Shown here in pieces: positions 54,776 to 64,000 of a stretch of 64,000 nucleotides of DNA. A program made the position numbers and the translations under genes. The DNA lies in NCBI GenBank assembly GCA_002633025.1, contig NMRB01000386.1, forward strand, positions 265,554-329,553, in the 5' to 3' direction. Origin of the DNA: Notospermus geniculatus. Lineage: Eukaryota; Nemertea; Pilidiophora; Heteronemertea; Lineidae. The notes beneath the pieces were generated by a model, which was not told where the DNA came from, searched no databases, and worked only from the letters and a program-made list of their open reading frames with translations. Numbering within the stretch: the stretch's first letter is position 1; each line of letters opens with the position of its first letter.

Positions 54776-54832
54776 AGGGTCGTATTCATAGAGCAGTTTT
54801 ATCGTTAGAACCACTTTATGAATACGACCCAT
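54776..54832. repeat. Short hairpin, GGGTCGTATTCATA arms
   Basis: GGGTCGTATTCATAGAGC then TTTATGAATACGACCC, a 57-bp foldback. It resembles the ends of the 399-bp GGGCC element brought together and is present in both haplotypes (near 49085). Confidence 0.65.
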
Positions 54833-55544
54833 ATTGTCTACTATTTTGTATTCATTAAGTGACATACTTCTATTTTGTATTCATTAAGTGACATACTTCA
54901 TGTATCGAGGACAGAGCGACCACCATTCAAAACGGCAAATACTTTACTCTAAATTTGTGCAGTGCGATACTTTTACTGAAGGGCAGTACTGAACTAGGCA
55001 GCCCTAAATTACATCAAAAATAAGAGAGGACATTGGTGCTGTGATAAGTTTCACATGAAATAAGATTGAATTTCATCCACTGCCAGTGGAAGTACCGATA
55101 TGCCGAATCTATGGTCCTTTGACTTGTCTTGAAGTCATGGTCTACGCTAAAGATAAGATTATAAGCCTTAATTACCTGAGATCTGAAATGTGGCACAAGT
55201 GAAACTACAAGTGTAAATTGTGTAGAAAGAATCACATTTGAAGTAAGAATTGGAATTACTATACTGATGACATAAGTTCCTGAGATTATAAAGAAATCTG
55301 ACATGTAGCACTACAGAAAGTATCCCCATTTGAAGTATGATAAAGAACCAGTATACTCCGGCACGGGTCCAGACATGTTGGCACCCTGGTCATGGGCTTC
55401 CCCTTATGGTAAAAAAAAAAGGAAAAATCGACCATGAAATTCTGGAGTTTGGTGCAGGTTTCGATGTTCCTAGCACAGGGCGCCCCCCTCTTCCCAAATC
55501 CTGGATCTGCCCCTGATACTTTACTGAAGGCACAATTCTGTTTC

Positions 55545-58500
55545 TTAAATTCCAAATTCTTCCATCATGACCACTCTGTTTTCACGCCTTGCCTTTTCGG
55601 CTGCGAATACAATAAGATGGCTCGCAAGGGTCTCATCTGGTCCAGCGACGATGTTGGTCTTGTCATCCTCCTGAAATATGCAAAAAATATGCACGTCGTA
55701 TCCATGAATATGCAGGTCGTATCCATCGTATCAAAAAATATGCCGGTCGAGAAAATCCATGTGTTTACCTTCACACAAGTAATTCTTTTGTGCGTTGTGG
55801 AGGCTTGCATGTCGTTGTCCTCATTGGAGTAGTTAAAACAGCTAGAGCCTATCACCTATGAGATCCTGGTTCAATCTCAGTCAGATCCAGTACTCATGTA
55901 GAGAGGGTTTACTGTGATTAAATACTTACAGCAACAGCCTTGATGAAGGCTTCAATAAGCCGGTAGTCACAACCGCCATGCCCACCTTGATAGGGAAGGT
56001 TAGGATCATCTTTGCATGGGTAGCTGGCTGAAATTGCAAACAAGGGGGCTAGTGCATATCTGAATTCTTGGTTGTGATGGTTGGCATGGTTGTAAATCCG
56101 TAGGTGCGAGGATCGCTGTCTCCCCAATTCTTACACTTCTGCCAAAGCAGTTATGCTCAGATCAGATCAAGGGGGATCACATCATTTCATTCGAGGTTTT
56201 ATACCATTGAATACCTGTACTTGAAGGTACAAAGCAGGGAATGGTCGTGGGTGAGACACAAGTGCCACTGGGAGCATTTCTCATCCATCTAATTGGTTCC
56301 TAATTCAGGTGCAGAACCAACAAATCTGTAAAATCGACTGTGAAATTCTGGAATTTGGTGCAAATTTCAATGTTCCTAGCTCAGGGCGCTCCCTCTTTTC
56401 CCAAATCGTGGATCCGCCCCTGCTAACCATCTGTGGTCTGAAGATTGAAGTGGACTTCATGTATATGTATGTACCAATTCCGGGTACTTACTTGTTTTAC
56501 GACTCAAGAAATCAAACACTTCCACAGGCCCGTCAAACACAGACCGAATCTCCCCTTTTGTTCCATGTACTCTTGTTTCTCGTCTCCCAACATTCTCGGT
56601 GAAGGCACTCATGGTTAGTGAAGCAGTCGCACCACCTGCAAACTCCATGTTCACCACCTGAAATGGGACAGTGGGTAAGAGGCTGACCTGTGCAAGTGGT
56701 GCAGTCATGTACCGGCCATTGTGATCGAGAGTGTGACACTCTTTGACAGTGCAGGTTTTCTCTGGGCATTCCAATTCCCTCCTGTACATTCAATTTGCCC
56801 AATGTTGAATATTGCTGTATTTGGACTCCGTCGGAATTGAACCCGTGACATCTCAAGCACAAATTAAACATTCTTGCCACTGCACCTCCAAAATGAGAAT
56901 TTGAAGACATACCTGATGGCTTACAACATCATTGTCACAGTCATACACACATCGGCCGTATGGTCCCGTCCTGAGAGCTTCGGTGACACTTTCAATGTCC
57001 TTAACATCCGACACGACACTTACAGGCCAGTTGAAATACCCCTGAACGAATGAATAAAAGACAGTTTCCAGGTGAACACACTTGTGGATGATGTCAGATT
57101 GAAGCAGTCGTGGTGGCAAGAAGTCTGGAGCTAAAACTTGGACAATGTTTGGGTTAAAAGTCTTATATCAACAATGGTACCGGTAGCGGTGTCATCTCTT
57201 TCCTAACATAAACTTACCTTCTCCGCCCTATCTGTCAGATATATCCTCTTTGCAGAATAGGGGCATTGTTGTTCAACGCCACAGTCAAGACAACGGGAGG
57301 AGGCTCCCTCTGGCTGCAATTTTGAAGAGTTAATCATCAATAGCTTATGACTAATCAAGGACAAATAAAGAGTCACTGATGATTGCGAAACTGTAATGAT
57401 TATTGTGGTGCACATGAAACAGATATGGTGCCATGTGGTATTAGTTCTGCATTTCCAGTTGCAGACCATGATAAATTTCAGTTGACTCACATAAATAATA
57501 AATGGGGGAAAAATTACAGGAAACTCGGAAAAATGAAATATGAAGTGCATTGGAGAGGAGTGCTGTGTGACCAGGTCAAGGATATGGACATTAAAGTGGT
57601 CTATATACTGAATTTTCTATAGAAAATCTCTTCATGTCCACTGCATACTCATAATATCATTGTCATGTCATGTTCTATTGTGTTATAGACAATTCTTGAA
57701 TTCACAGACCTGCGCACTTCTGCTGAAATCGCAACCACAACCTCGATCTGAAACAAGCTGACGTGACGCAATCCATGATTCAGCAATGGTCGACTCTGAC
57801 GCAACGTCGTCAAAGTCACTGTTGTGGGTTCTCTGCATCACATCATTCAGTTTCAGACCGAGGTTGTTTTGGCGATTTTGGTGAAGTGCGCAGATCTTTC
57901 TCGTTTACGTCAATTTGGGATTTGTCCATTGAATGTCATATTACGTTCAGTTATTAGTATACTACATGTAGTACCTTGTTCTCCTTCGTGAAGTGCACCA
58001 GGTTACCAAATGAGGAGACTTTAATGCATCTTTGACGAACCCAGTGATTGATTAAATCAACGTCATGACAACATTTAGCGAGTAATGTAAATGTTGTTTC
58101 TTTTTCATTGCGCCAGTTCCCACGGACGTAAGAATGTGCAAAATGGTAGTAACCAATCTGGAAAAGGAGAATGGTCTATAATACAAGGAAATAATGAAAC
58201 TGATCTATCTAAGGGGAGTATTTTTACACCTTGTTTAGCAAACCCTCTAACAGCCAAAAGTGGCGATTCAGATGAAGACCAGTAAATTCCGTCCAAAATA
58301 TTGCTGGTTTAATGAAAAGAACTTCCACAGTATCACTCCACCCCTTCCCATGATGTCACATATTCAGGCAAAACATGAAGCAATCAAAGCATTTAGGACT
58401 GTTTGATAGTTATTGTGCACCCTTGCTCTTACGAACCTTGATTTTACTCCCAGATATTACGAACCCAACATCTAGCTCCCAAAATTTCCTTATGTAAAAT

Positions 58501-61500
58501 CTCGCTATTACAATCTCCGTGTTAGTACAAACTTAACCCTTGGACCCCGAAGGGTTCATTTCATAATAGTGAGGGGGGACTGTATTTCCATTTGTGCCAC
58601 CGTCTAAAGTAGGCTCCAGCCGTAACACATGCAGGAGTTGGTAACTTGCGTCTGATGTCCCCCCTGCCGAAAGTTTTGGATGTTCTCAAAAAGTGTTAAC
58701 ACAATTCGAGTGCACTAAACAAGGTATAAATAAAGTCTTGCCAAAGGCACTACCTTGTTTTCTTTTGTAAAATGCACAAGGCTACCAAAAGATGAAACCT
58801 TTATGCATCTTTGATCAAACCAGAAGTTTATGAGATCAACATCATGAGAACATTTAGATAATAATGAGAATGTTGTCTCTTTTTCACTGCGCCAGTTGCC
58901 TCTTACGAATGATTGCGCAAAACGCTGGGTACCAACCTGGAATAGGAGAGTTCGTTTCACTCTAAAGCCGACAAGTGTCTTCACTGTAGCAGATTGCCAT
59001 TATATATGTACAAATTATTTACTTTCGAAGGAGTACTGTGCCCAGTAATTGATTTCTGATGTACTGGTACATTTACATGTGCATGTACACCAATGTAGGT
59101 TAACTACACTCAGACCCAGTGGCCTTAAACTCCACTAAGGGGAGGACTTTCATGTTCCTCACTTGCATGGGTCATTTACGTGCCCTTGCAAAGGCACAAG
59201 TACTCAGCACCACGGCTTACTTTTACTGTTCCATCAGTGTCTGTGTGACGGATATGAAGAGCCAGGGATGATTAATCCCATATGGCCCTGGCTGGATTCG
59301 AACCCGGGACCTGCCACTTGCTGAGCAGACGTGATACCAACTGGGCTATCACAGCTCCCCAGCTACAAAGTTGTGACTTGACTGGGAATCAAACCTGTTA
59401 CCTCTTTGTGACGACTCAGATGTTAAGCACTACGCCATGAAGTTCTCCGAACTATTGGGAAACCCTATCAACAACGTGCCTTCAAAAGAATGACTCACCG
59501 GCTCTGTGTGCTGAATGTTGACCACGTCTCCAATGGCGCCACTGTCGATAACCTCCTTGATTTTCTGAGCATGTAAGCCGTACCGTAAGACATGTCCGAT
59601 GGCGAGGATAGTTTTATTGTCTTTACAAGCTTTGACAATGTCTTGACAATCGCTGGCAGTGACCTACGGTATAATTGGTGGTGAATGAGGAACCCGCCCG
59701 CCGTTTATCCCGACAGGTCGGCGCAGCGATCGATGAGACCGAACTGACGTCATTGACGTCGTTTTATGTGCTGACGTTGCGTCATGAAAAAATCTGCTGT
59801 ACATTTTTCTACAGGAAAAAATAAGATAAAGACGTTGCCGTTATCGCCATCCTACCTCTATATTTTAAGAAAAAAAAGCAAAGAAATTGCAGAAATTTTC
59901 ATCCGCGACAAGATGGTGTAAATTTTAATGTTATGCGACCGAAAAAATAGGGTTTATTTCACGCCAGAAGTTAATGGAAATGACTTGAAATCACGTTGAA
60001 AAAAGAAACTTCGGTCTCATCGATCGCAGCGCCACGTCGTGACGTTAGTTCGTCCGGTTCCTCATTGTACAGTTTAATTGCAAATTTAGTCTAATCAAAT
60101 TGTAATCGTAATTTGTAAGTCGTAAAATGAACTAAAAATGTCAGCAGTCTCATTTCAATTGTTGTCCATTTTTGATCTGGCTTCCATGGTTCTATTGCTT
60201 GAGAGTTTAGTTTCAATGGTAAATGTTTTGCTCCCACATTGTTCATATCTTACTCATTACTCACTGCCATTGGTTTTTCAAGGAGGATGTGGTAACCTTT
60301 ATTGGCGAAGGCGACGGCCGGTTCCTTGTGGAGCTGGTCCAAAGTTGTTATGACAACGCAATCGGCAAACTTATCAAGGGCTGCCGCATCTTTCCAATCT
60401 GCAAAAGGGATGAATGCTCACATTCAGGAGACTTGCAACCTGTTTAACTGGTGAAGATCATACCAGTAGGAATCTTTAAAGAGGAACTGTATTCCTTCCC
60501 TGTCCCATGCTAAACATAGAGACCTCTATTGACACTGGGGCAAGGCAGAACTACAGTATTGGAGAATGATGCGTTTAGCAGTGGTGCGCTGGCTGTCGAC
60601 AAAAATTGGCAATATCGTGGCCCTTAGGTCCCTAACTGGGGAATTAAAGGTCAGAAAAAGTCACAAAATGAATTCGCACAACAGAAAAAAGATAAAACAA
60701 AGTAGGCCTACCTTCGAACACGTATTGACTCTCAATAGAAAATTTCTCTTTCATCTTATCCCTCCGAGTAACTTTATTGGCTCTGCCACACCAACCACCT
60801 GCAAATGAAGAAACATATACAGTACCGGTATGAGAGGTTTCTAAGTGGGTTCCAGGACATAACACCAGTAGGCCTAGGTTTACAGTAAGGTGATGTCAAC
60901 AGGAGCTGTCAGTTGACCAGTTGGTGCCACTACGGCCCAATAGGAGCTGTCAGTGAGTAGACCAATAGGTGTCACTACGGCCCAATGGGGAACCCGCTCA
61001 TCGACAGGTCGGCGCTGCGATCGATTGTACCGAAACGACGTCACTGACGTCATTTTAGGTGTTGACGTTGCGTCATAAGAAAATGACCTGTACATTTTTC
61101 TACAGGAAAAATGACACAAAAGACGTTGCTTTTATCGCCATTGTATCTCATCATTTTAAGAAATAAAGGAATGAGATTAAAAGAAAATTTCATCTGCTAC
61201 AAGACGATGTAACTTTTATTGTTGGGCGACCAACACAAATGGTTTATTTTCACGCCAGAAATAAATGGAAATAACGTTAGAAAAACAGCCAGACTTCGGT
61301 ACAAACGCTCGCAGCGCCACGTCGTGACGTTAGTGTGGTTCCTCATTCAATGTCCAGCAAACCCATCCGTGGTTGATTGAGCACCAATCAGAATTTTCTT
61401 TTGTATTGGTCCACTAGAAGTTTGCTGCCATCTTTTGGCAATAAGCGCAGCTGACTGCTCCTATTGGTCGTGGTAAATTGAATTCATCTTGTAATGGGAT

Positions 61501-61719
61501 ACTTGTGGAACTGACATCACGACGTGGCGCTGCAACTTAGCGATCATCGATGTGCCCGAAGTTTCTTTTTCTAACATTGGTTCCATTTATTTCTGGCATG
61601 AATTTAGCAATTCTCTAGTCTCTTACTTTAAATTTTTCTGGGTCAGTCTGTGAATACTGGGAATATTTCTTGCCCCGGTTACCAGCACCGATTATCACAG
61701 CAGTAACTTGTCTCGCCAT
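55545..61719 (-). CDS. Gfo/Idh/MocA-family oxidoreductase with exon duplication and frameshift
   Basis: NAD(P)-dependent Rossmann oxidoreductase family; substrate unknown. Exons: 61627-61719, 60712-60798, 60265-60398, 59499-59663, then 58754-58936 or 57975-58157, then 57218-57313, 56913-57041, 56492-56657, 55930-56027, 55545-55670; about 425 residues using one of the two alternatives. Nucleotide-binding [12 protein letters not shown] is at residues 8-19 and the family EKP motif in [21 protein letters not shown] follows, then the WR/HD exon pair. [19 protein letters not shown] is a Cys-rich stretch typical of one bacterial-like subgroup. [19 protein letters not shown] and [16 protein letters not shown] complete the C-terminal domain. 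Exon 2 is one base short of open (see findings). A good acceptor at 61738-61740 suggests a non-coding first exon. Confidence 0.85.
57685..57929. mobile_element. 245-bp palindromic MITE family, copy 3
   Basis: Begins ATAGACAATTCTTGAATTC and ends TTGGGATTTGTCCAT. Arms CCTGCGCACTTCTGCTGAAA and GTGAAGTGCGCAGATC pair imperfectly. It lies in the oxidoreductase gene between exon 5b and exon 6. Confidence 0.72.
57975..58157 (-). CDS. Oxidoreductase alternative exon 5b
   Basis: 183 nt, same length and phases as 5a, 597 bp downstream of it. Encodes [47 protein letters not shown]. This version fits the family pattern best (H..AHS.VRGNWR...CHD.D). Splice sites: TTTTCCAG acceptor, GTACTA donor. Confidence 0.85.
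58754..58936 (-). CDS. Oxidoreductase alternative exon 5a
   Basis: 183 nt, phase 0 at both ends, 61 codons. Encodes [47 protein letters not shown]. About 47 of 61 residues match exon 5b. The two histidines of the HFAHS segment in 5b are Arg and Gln here. Splice sites: TATTCCAG acceptor, GTAGTG donor. Confidence 0.8.
59285..59447 (-). repeat. Two tandem tRNA-like sequences (dimeric SINE head?)
   Basis: On the minus strand, unit 1 (59447 to about 59383) has ATGGCGTAGTGCTTAACATC and CAGGTTTGATTCCCAG. Unit 2 (59357 to 59285) has TGATAGCCCAGTTGGTATCA and CCGGGTTCGAATCC. Both have A and B boxes in the right order and spacing, but anticodon and acceptor stems do not close, so neither is a convincing tRNA gene. 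Intron of the oxidoreductase gene. Confidence 0.55.
59688..60070. mobile_element. AATGAGGAACC MITE, copy 1
   Basis: GAATGAGGAACCCGCC at the left and TCCGGTTCCTCATTG at the right. The interior has GACAGGTCGGCGCAGCGATC and CGATCGCAGCGCCACGTCGT near opposite ends and CTGACGTCATTGACGTCGTT. A second copy is at 60981-61350 and a fragment near 61505-61610. It lies in oxidoreductase intron 3. Confidence 0.78.
60981..61350. mobile_element. AATGAGGAACC MITE, copy 2
   Basis: Left CCAATGGGGAACCCGCTC, right GTGTGGTTCCTCATTC. It shares the internal CGACAGGTCGGCG, GACGTCACTGACGTCATTTT and CGCAGCGCCACGTCGTGACG blocks with copy 1. It lies in oxidoreductase intron 1. Confidence 0.78.
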
Positions 61720-62496
61720 TCCTTGGTCCTCAGATTCTGCAAAGTCAGAGAAATCAATTTAATAGTGCATCATGTCCAGAGCGGGTCACTCCTCCAGCAA
61801 AAGCAGACATTTGTTGCAATACCAGCAGAAATGGGTTAGGCCTAATAATGGGTTCACGACATATCACAATAGCTGAAATCACGGGCATCTGGAGAGTATA
61901 AAAAAGTAAATGACATCAATTTGATGACATGGAATTGGTGACTTTGTCAAGTTCTTGACTGTTTTTTTGTGGAGACATGCATAAGTTTAGGCCTAGGCCT
62001 ACATGGCATGTTGACACTGCTGTCAACATGCCATGTCTACACACTGTTTAGTTCTACATTCGGGTTTCAGCTCAGTCTTTTCTAGAGTTTCAGATTGTAA
62101 AGTTCCACTAGAAAAAGACCCCGGTTGGGGTCGAAAATTCGTGAATTCTGGAGATTGACTTCTTGTTTATTATTACTTTGTGTGTCAATTTTGTGCTTTT
62201 CTGTATCTTGACACTGCTGTGCATGTGATAAGCTGATAGGTACATTTCACTAGCCAGATGGCAGCACCGTACACAGGTACACAGGAGGTCCCCATTCGGA
62301 ACACCTCGGGTCTTTCCGTCATTGTTCGGGAAATCTGGCAAAGGTTCAAGCTCAAGAATGAGGAGGTGCTGGGTTCGAGCTTGGAGGAATTCCTCCAAGG
62401 TTCGAGGTAACCTGTCCTGGTTCCCTAGGCTCCGGTGGAGAGGGCTAGGTCCAGGAAAAACTGTACAGTGGGACCATGGGACACTAGCTGGTAGTG

Positions 62497-62596
62497 CACA
62501 GGAACATGACTCGTCCAAAAAAAAAACCCTACTATAAAATAAAAACGTTTTTATTTTATAGTAGGGGTTTTTTTTTGGACGAGTCATGTTCCTGTG
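62497..62596. repeat. 100-bp near-perfect palindrome
   Basis: CACAGGAACATGACTCGTCC, A-run, CCCTACTATAAAATAAAAAC, then the complement back to GGACGAGTCATGTTCCTGTG. Arms of about 49 bp meet with essentially no loop; the only mismatch is in the A/T homopolymer and an adjacent G. Confidence 0.85.
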
Positions 62597-62815
62597 TGGT
62601 AGTGCGTAATAAAAACACCCTGTAAGATGTAAATGTGGGCTATCAAGACATAATTTGGGGTAGGTTATTCAGAATTGGCTCCTATAGGCCTAGATCGGAA
62701 TATAGTAGTCTAAAACATACTAGGCCCGTTTTATTTTAGCCTGATATTTACCGTTCCCGGCAGGAGTGTAAGGATACTGGTGTCAGGGCTGTGAAATGGC
62801 GGCGATTTCGTATGA

Positions 62816-62843
62816 TCTTGGAGGAATTATATAATTCCTCCAA
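62816..62843. repeat. Perfect 28-bp palindrome, CTTGGAGGAATTATA arms
   Basis: CTTGGAGGAATTAT followed by ATAATTCCTCCAAG with zero loop. It lies 13 bp before the 62857 element. A shorter version, TTGGAGGAATTCCTCCAA, is at 62386-62402. Confidence 0.8.
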
Positions 62844-62856
62844 GGTGATATTTACA

Positions 62857-63244
62857 TCCCTTACAGAAATGTCACACGTCATGTCCTAAAAAAATTCACA
62901 CGTGCTAAAAATTTTAGTACGTGTGAAATGCCCAACATGTCCAAAAATGGTATATTTTAGTACGTACAAACATGACAAATAGAACGTGTGAAATTCAATT
63001 CACACATGTGAAATTCCAATTCGGACGTGTGAAAACATATTTGGACATGTGAATTTCATTTAGGACGTTCTATTATGTATGTCCTAAACAATTCACACGT
63101 GTGAAATTCCACTTCGGACGTGTGAAAACATATTTGGACATGTGAAATACCAATTTGGACGTGTGAAAAGCATATTTGGACATGTGAAATGCCAATTCAG
63201 ACGTGTGAAACGTAATTTAGTACATGTGACATTTCTGTAAGGGA
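62857..63244. mobile_element. 388-bp TIR element built of ACACGTGTGAAA-type repeats
   Basis: Left TCCCTTACAGAAATGTCACA and right TGTGACATTTCTGTAAGGGA are perfect 20-bp TIRs. Between them a degenerate unit of about 30-36 bp (GACGTGTGAAA, then CATATTTGGACATGTGAAAT) repeats roughly ten times. Many units contain CACGTG or ACATGT palindromes. Confidence 0.85.
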
Positions 63245-63778
63245 TTGTCCGAGAAAATTCTCAACAAATGCCACTTGAGCCTAGGTGAAAATTTGAAATG
63301 GCTCCTATTTATAGTTTTTGAATTATTTGGCAAAATGTATGTACAGTCGATGTACCAAAGAGAAGAAAAGCACAAAAATTGACACAATATATGATAAATA
63401 ACACCAATTTCCAGAGTGTTTGCGAATTTTCGACCCCAACCGGGGTCTTCTTCAGGCTGGAACTTTACAATCCGAAACTCTTGAACAGACTGAGCTGAAA
63501 CCCAAATGTACATATGCAAGTATCCCATCCAAACAGGACGTGACAGCAAGGAAAGAAAAGAGTACACGCCCCAAAAGTTGGTTGCTCGACCTAACAGAAA
63601 TGTAATTAGTGAATGCAAGGCTTGATTAGGCTGAAGGGAAGGGGGTTTATAAAATATAGCTTGGAGGAATTAAACTAACAGTATAATTATACTAATACAA
63701 ATACAAATACAAATACTAAAATACTATACAAATACTATTCTATACTAAAAATACTAAAATACTATACTAAAATACTAT

Positions 63779-63885
63779 ACAAAATCTCTGCATGCAGTGG
63801 TGAGATTTTGTAACCTTACAAAATCTCTCCATGCAGTAGTGAGATTTTGTAACCTTACAAAATCTCTCCAGTGGCGAGATTTTTT
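63779..63885 (+). repeat. 39-bp tandem repeat, 2.6 copies
   Basis: Units at 63779-63817, 63818-63856 and 63857-63885 (partial). Each reads ACAAAATCTCTCCATGCAGT, then AGTGAGATTTTGTAACCTT, and can fold on itself (AAAATCTC with GAGATTTT). It follows an A/T-rich CTATACTAAAATA stretch. Confidence 0.85.
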
Positions 63886-63910
63886 AAAGTTTTTTAGAAG
63901 AATGATATAC

Positions 63911-63968
63911 CTACAAAATGACACCAATTGTCTCCTGTTGTCTTGATCAGAACAGCTCGGCAGATGGC
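63911..63968 (-). CDS. Possible single exon of an unidentified gene
   Basis: A 58-nt stretch between acceptor GTTTCCAG and donor GTATAT on the minus strand encodes AICRAVLIKTTGDNWCHFV. The composition looks coding and no stop is present in this frame, but 19 residues cannot be identified. It could also be an upstream exon of the oxidoreductase transcript. Confidence 0.3.
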
Positions 63969-64000
63969 CTGGAAACTTTGGTTACCTCCTGTCCTCAAAA

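Larger units (their letters stand above)
62055..63510. mobile_element. Composite element bounded by about 100-bp inverted repeats
   Basis: Left arm 62055-62152 and right arm 63411-63510 are inverted copies containing GGGTTTCAGCTCAGTC, GATTGTAAAGTTCCA and AGACCCCGGTTGGGGTCGAA. The roughly 1.26 kb between them has no transposase frame but contains two further structures (62497-62596 and 62857-63244). It lies upstream of the oxidoreductase gene. Confidence 0.65.

Overview
This is a 64 kb piece of an animal nuclear genome. It has intron-rich genes with consensus GT-AG splice sites, many short terminal-inverted-repeat (TIR) elements, tRNA-derived SINEs, an assembly gap (12478-12877) and a one-base scaffold join (n at 43686). 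Abundant AGGCCTA and TACATGTA words and the gene content suggest a marine invertebrate deuterostome, most likely an echinoderm or hemichordate; a cephalochordate is not excluded. That assignment is inference from style.

Genes were rebuilt by joining exons with matched splice phases. (1) PLEKHM2/SKIP, minus strand, 47-13475: 12 exons from the start codon into the PH region, running off the left edge. (2) SFT2D3-like vesicle transport gene, plus, 13907-15552, six exons, complete, head-to-head with PLEKHM2. (3) A large ankyrin / membrane / repeat / IRE1-RNase L-like pseudokinase gene, plus, 16957-28110, 11 exons, about 2078 aa. This is the most unusual gene here. (4) AP2M1 (clathrin adaptor AP-2 mu), minus, 30132-50312, ten coding exons, 435 aa, complete. 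(5) RPL22, plus, present twice (44633-47321 and 51137-53437), four coding exons, identical proteins. (6) A Gfo/Idh/MocA-family oxidoreductase, minus, 55545-61719, with a duplicated exon pair that looks mutually exclusive and a one-base frameshift in exon 2. A possible exon of another minus-strand gene lies at 63911-63968.

The double RPL22 is most likely not a gene duplication. The 43687-49183 block repeats 50188-54870 and carries a stray AP2M1 exon 1 between exons 2 and 3 of AP2M1. Its edges are the single n at 43686 and a 30-bp repeat shared by 43656-43685 and 49185-49214. It reads as an unmerged second haplotype spliced into the scaffold. As a result the window holds two alleles side by side, and four mobile elements appear as occupied/empty pairs with exact boundaries and target-site duplications. 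PLEKHM2 intron 1 holds a similar 1.2 kb near-duplicate ending at the assembly gap.

The rest is intronic or intergenic DNA packed with palindromic MITE families. These include a TGACGTCA-containing family (four copies in 3.2 kb of AP2M1 introns), a 245-bp family (three copies), an AATGAGGAACC family (two copies), perfect fused-TIR palindromes, and an element built from CACGTG-type repeats. Introns 2-3 of AP2M1 hold a recurring 15-mer, GGTAACGGAGGGACA, that nothing else explains.
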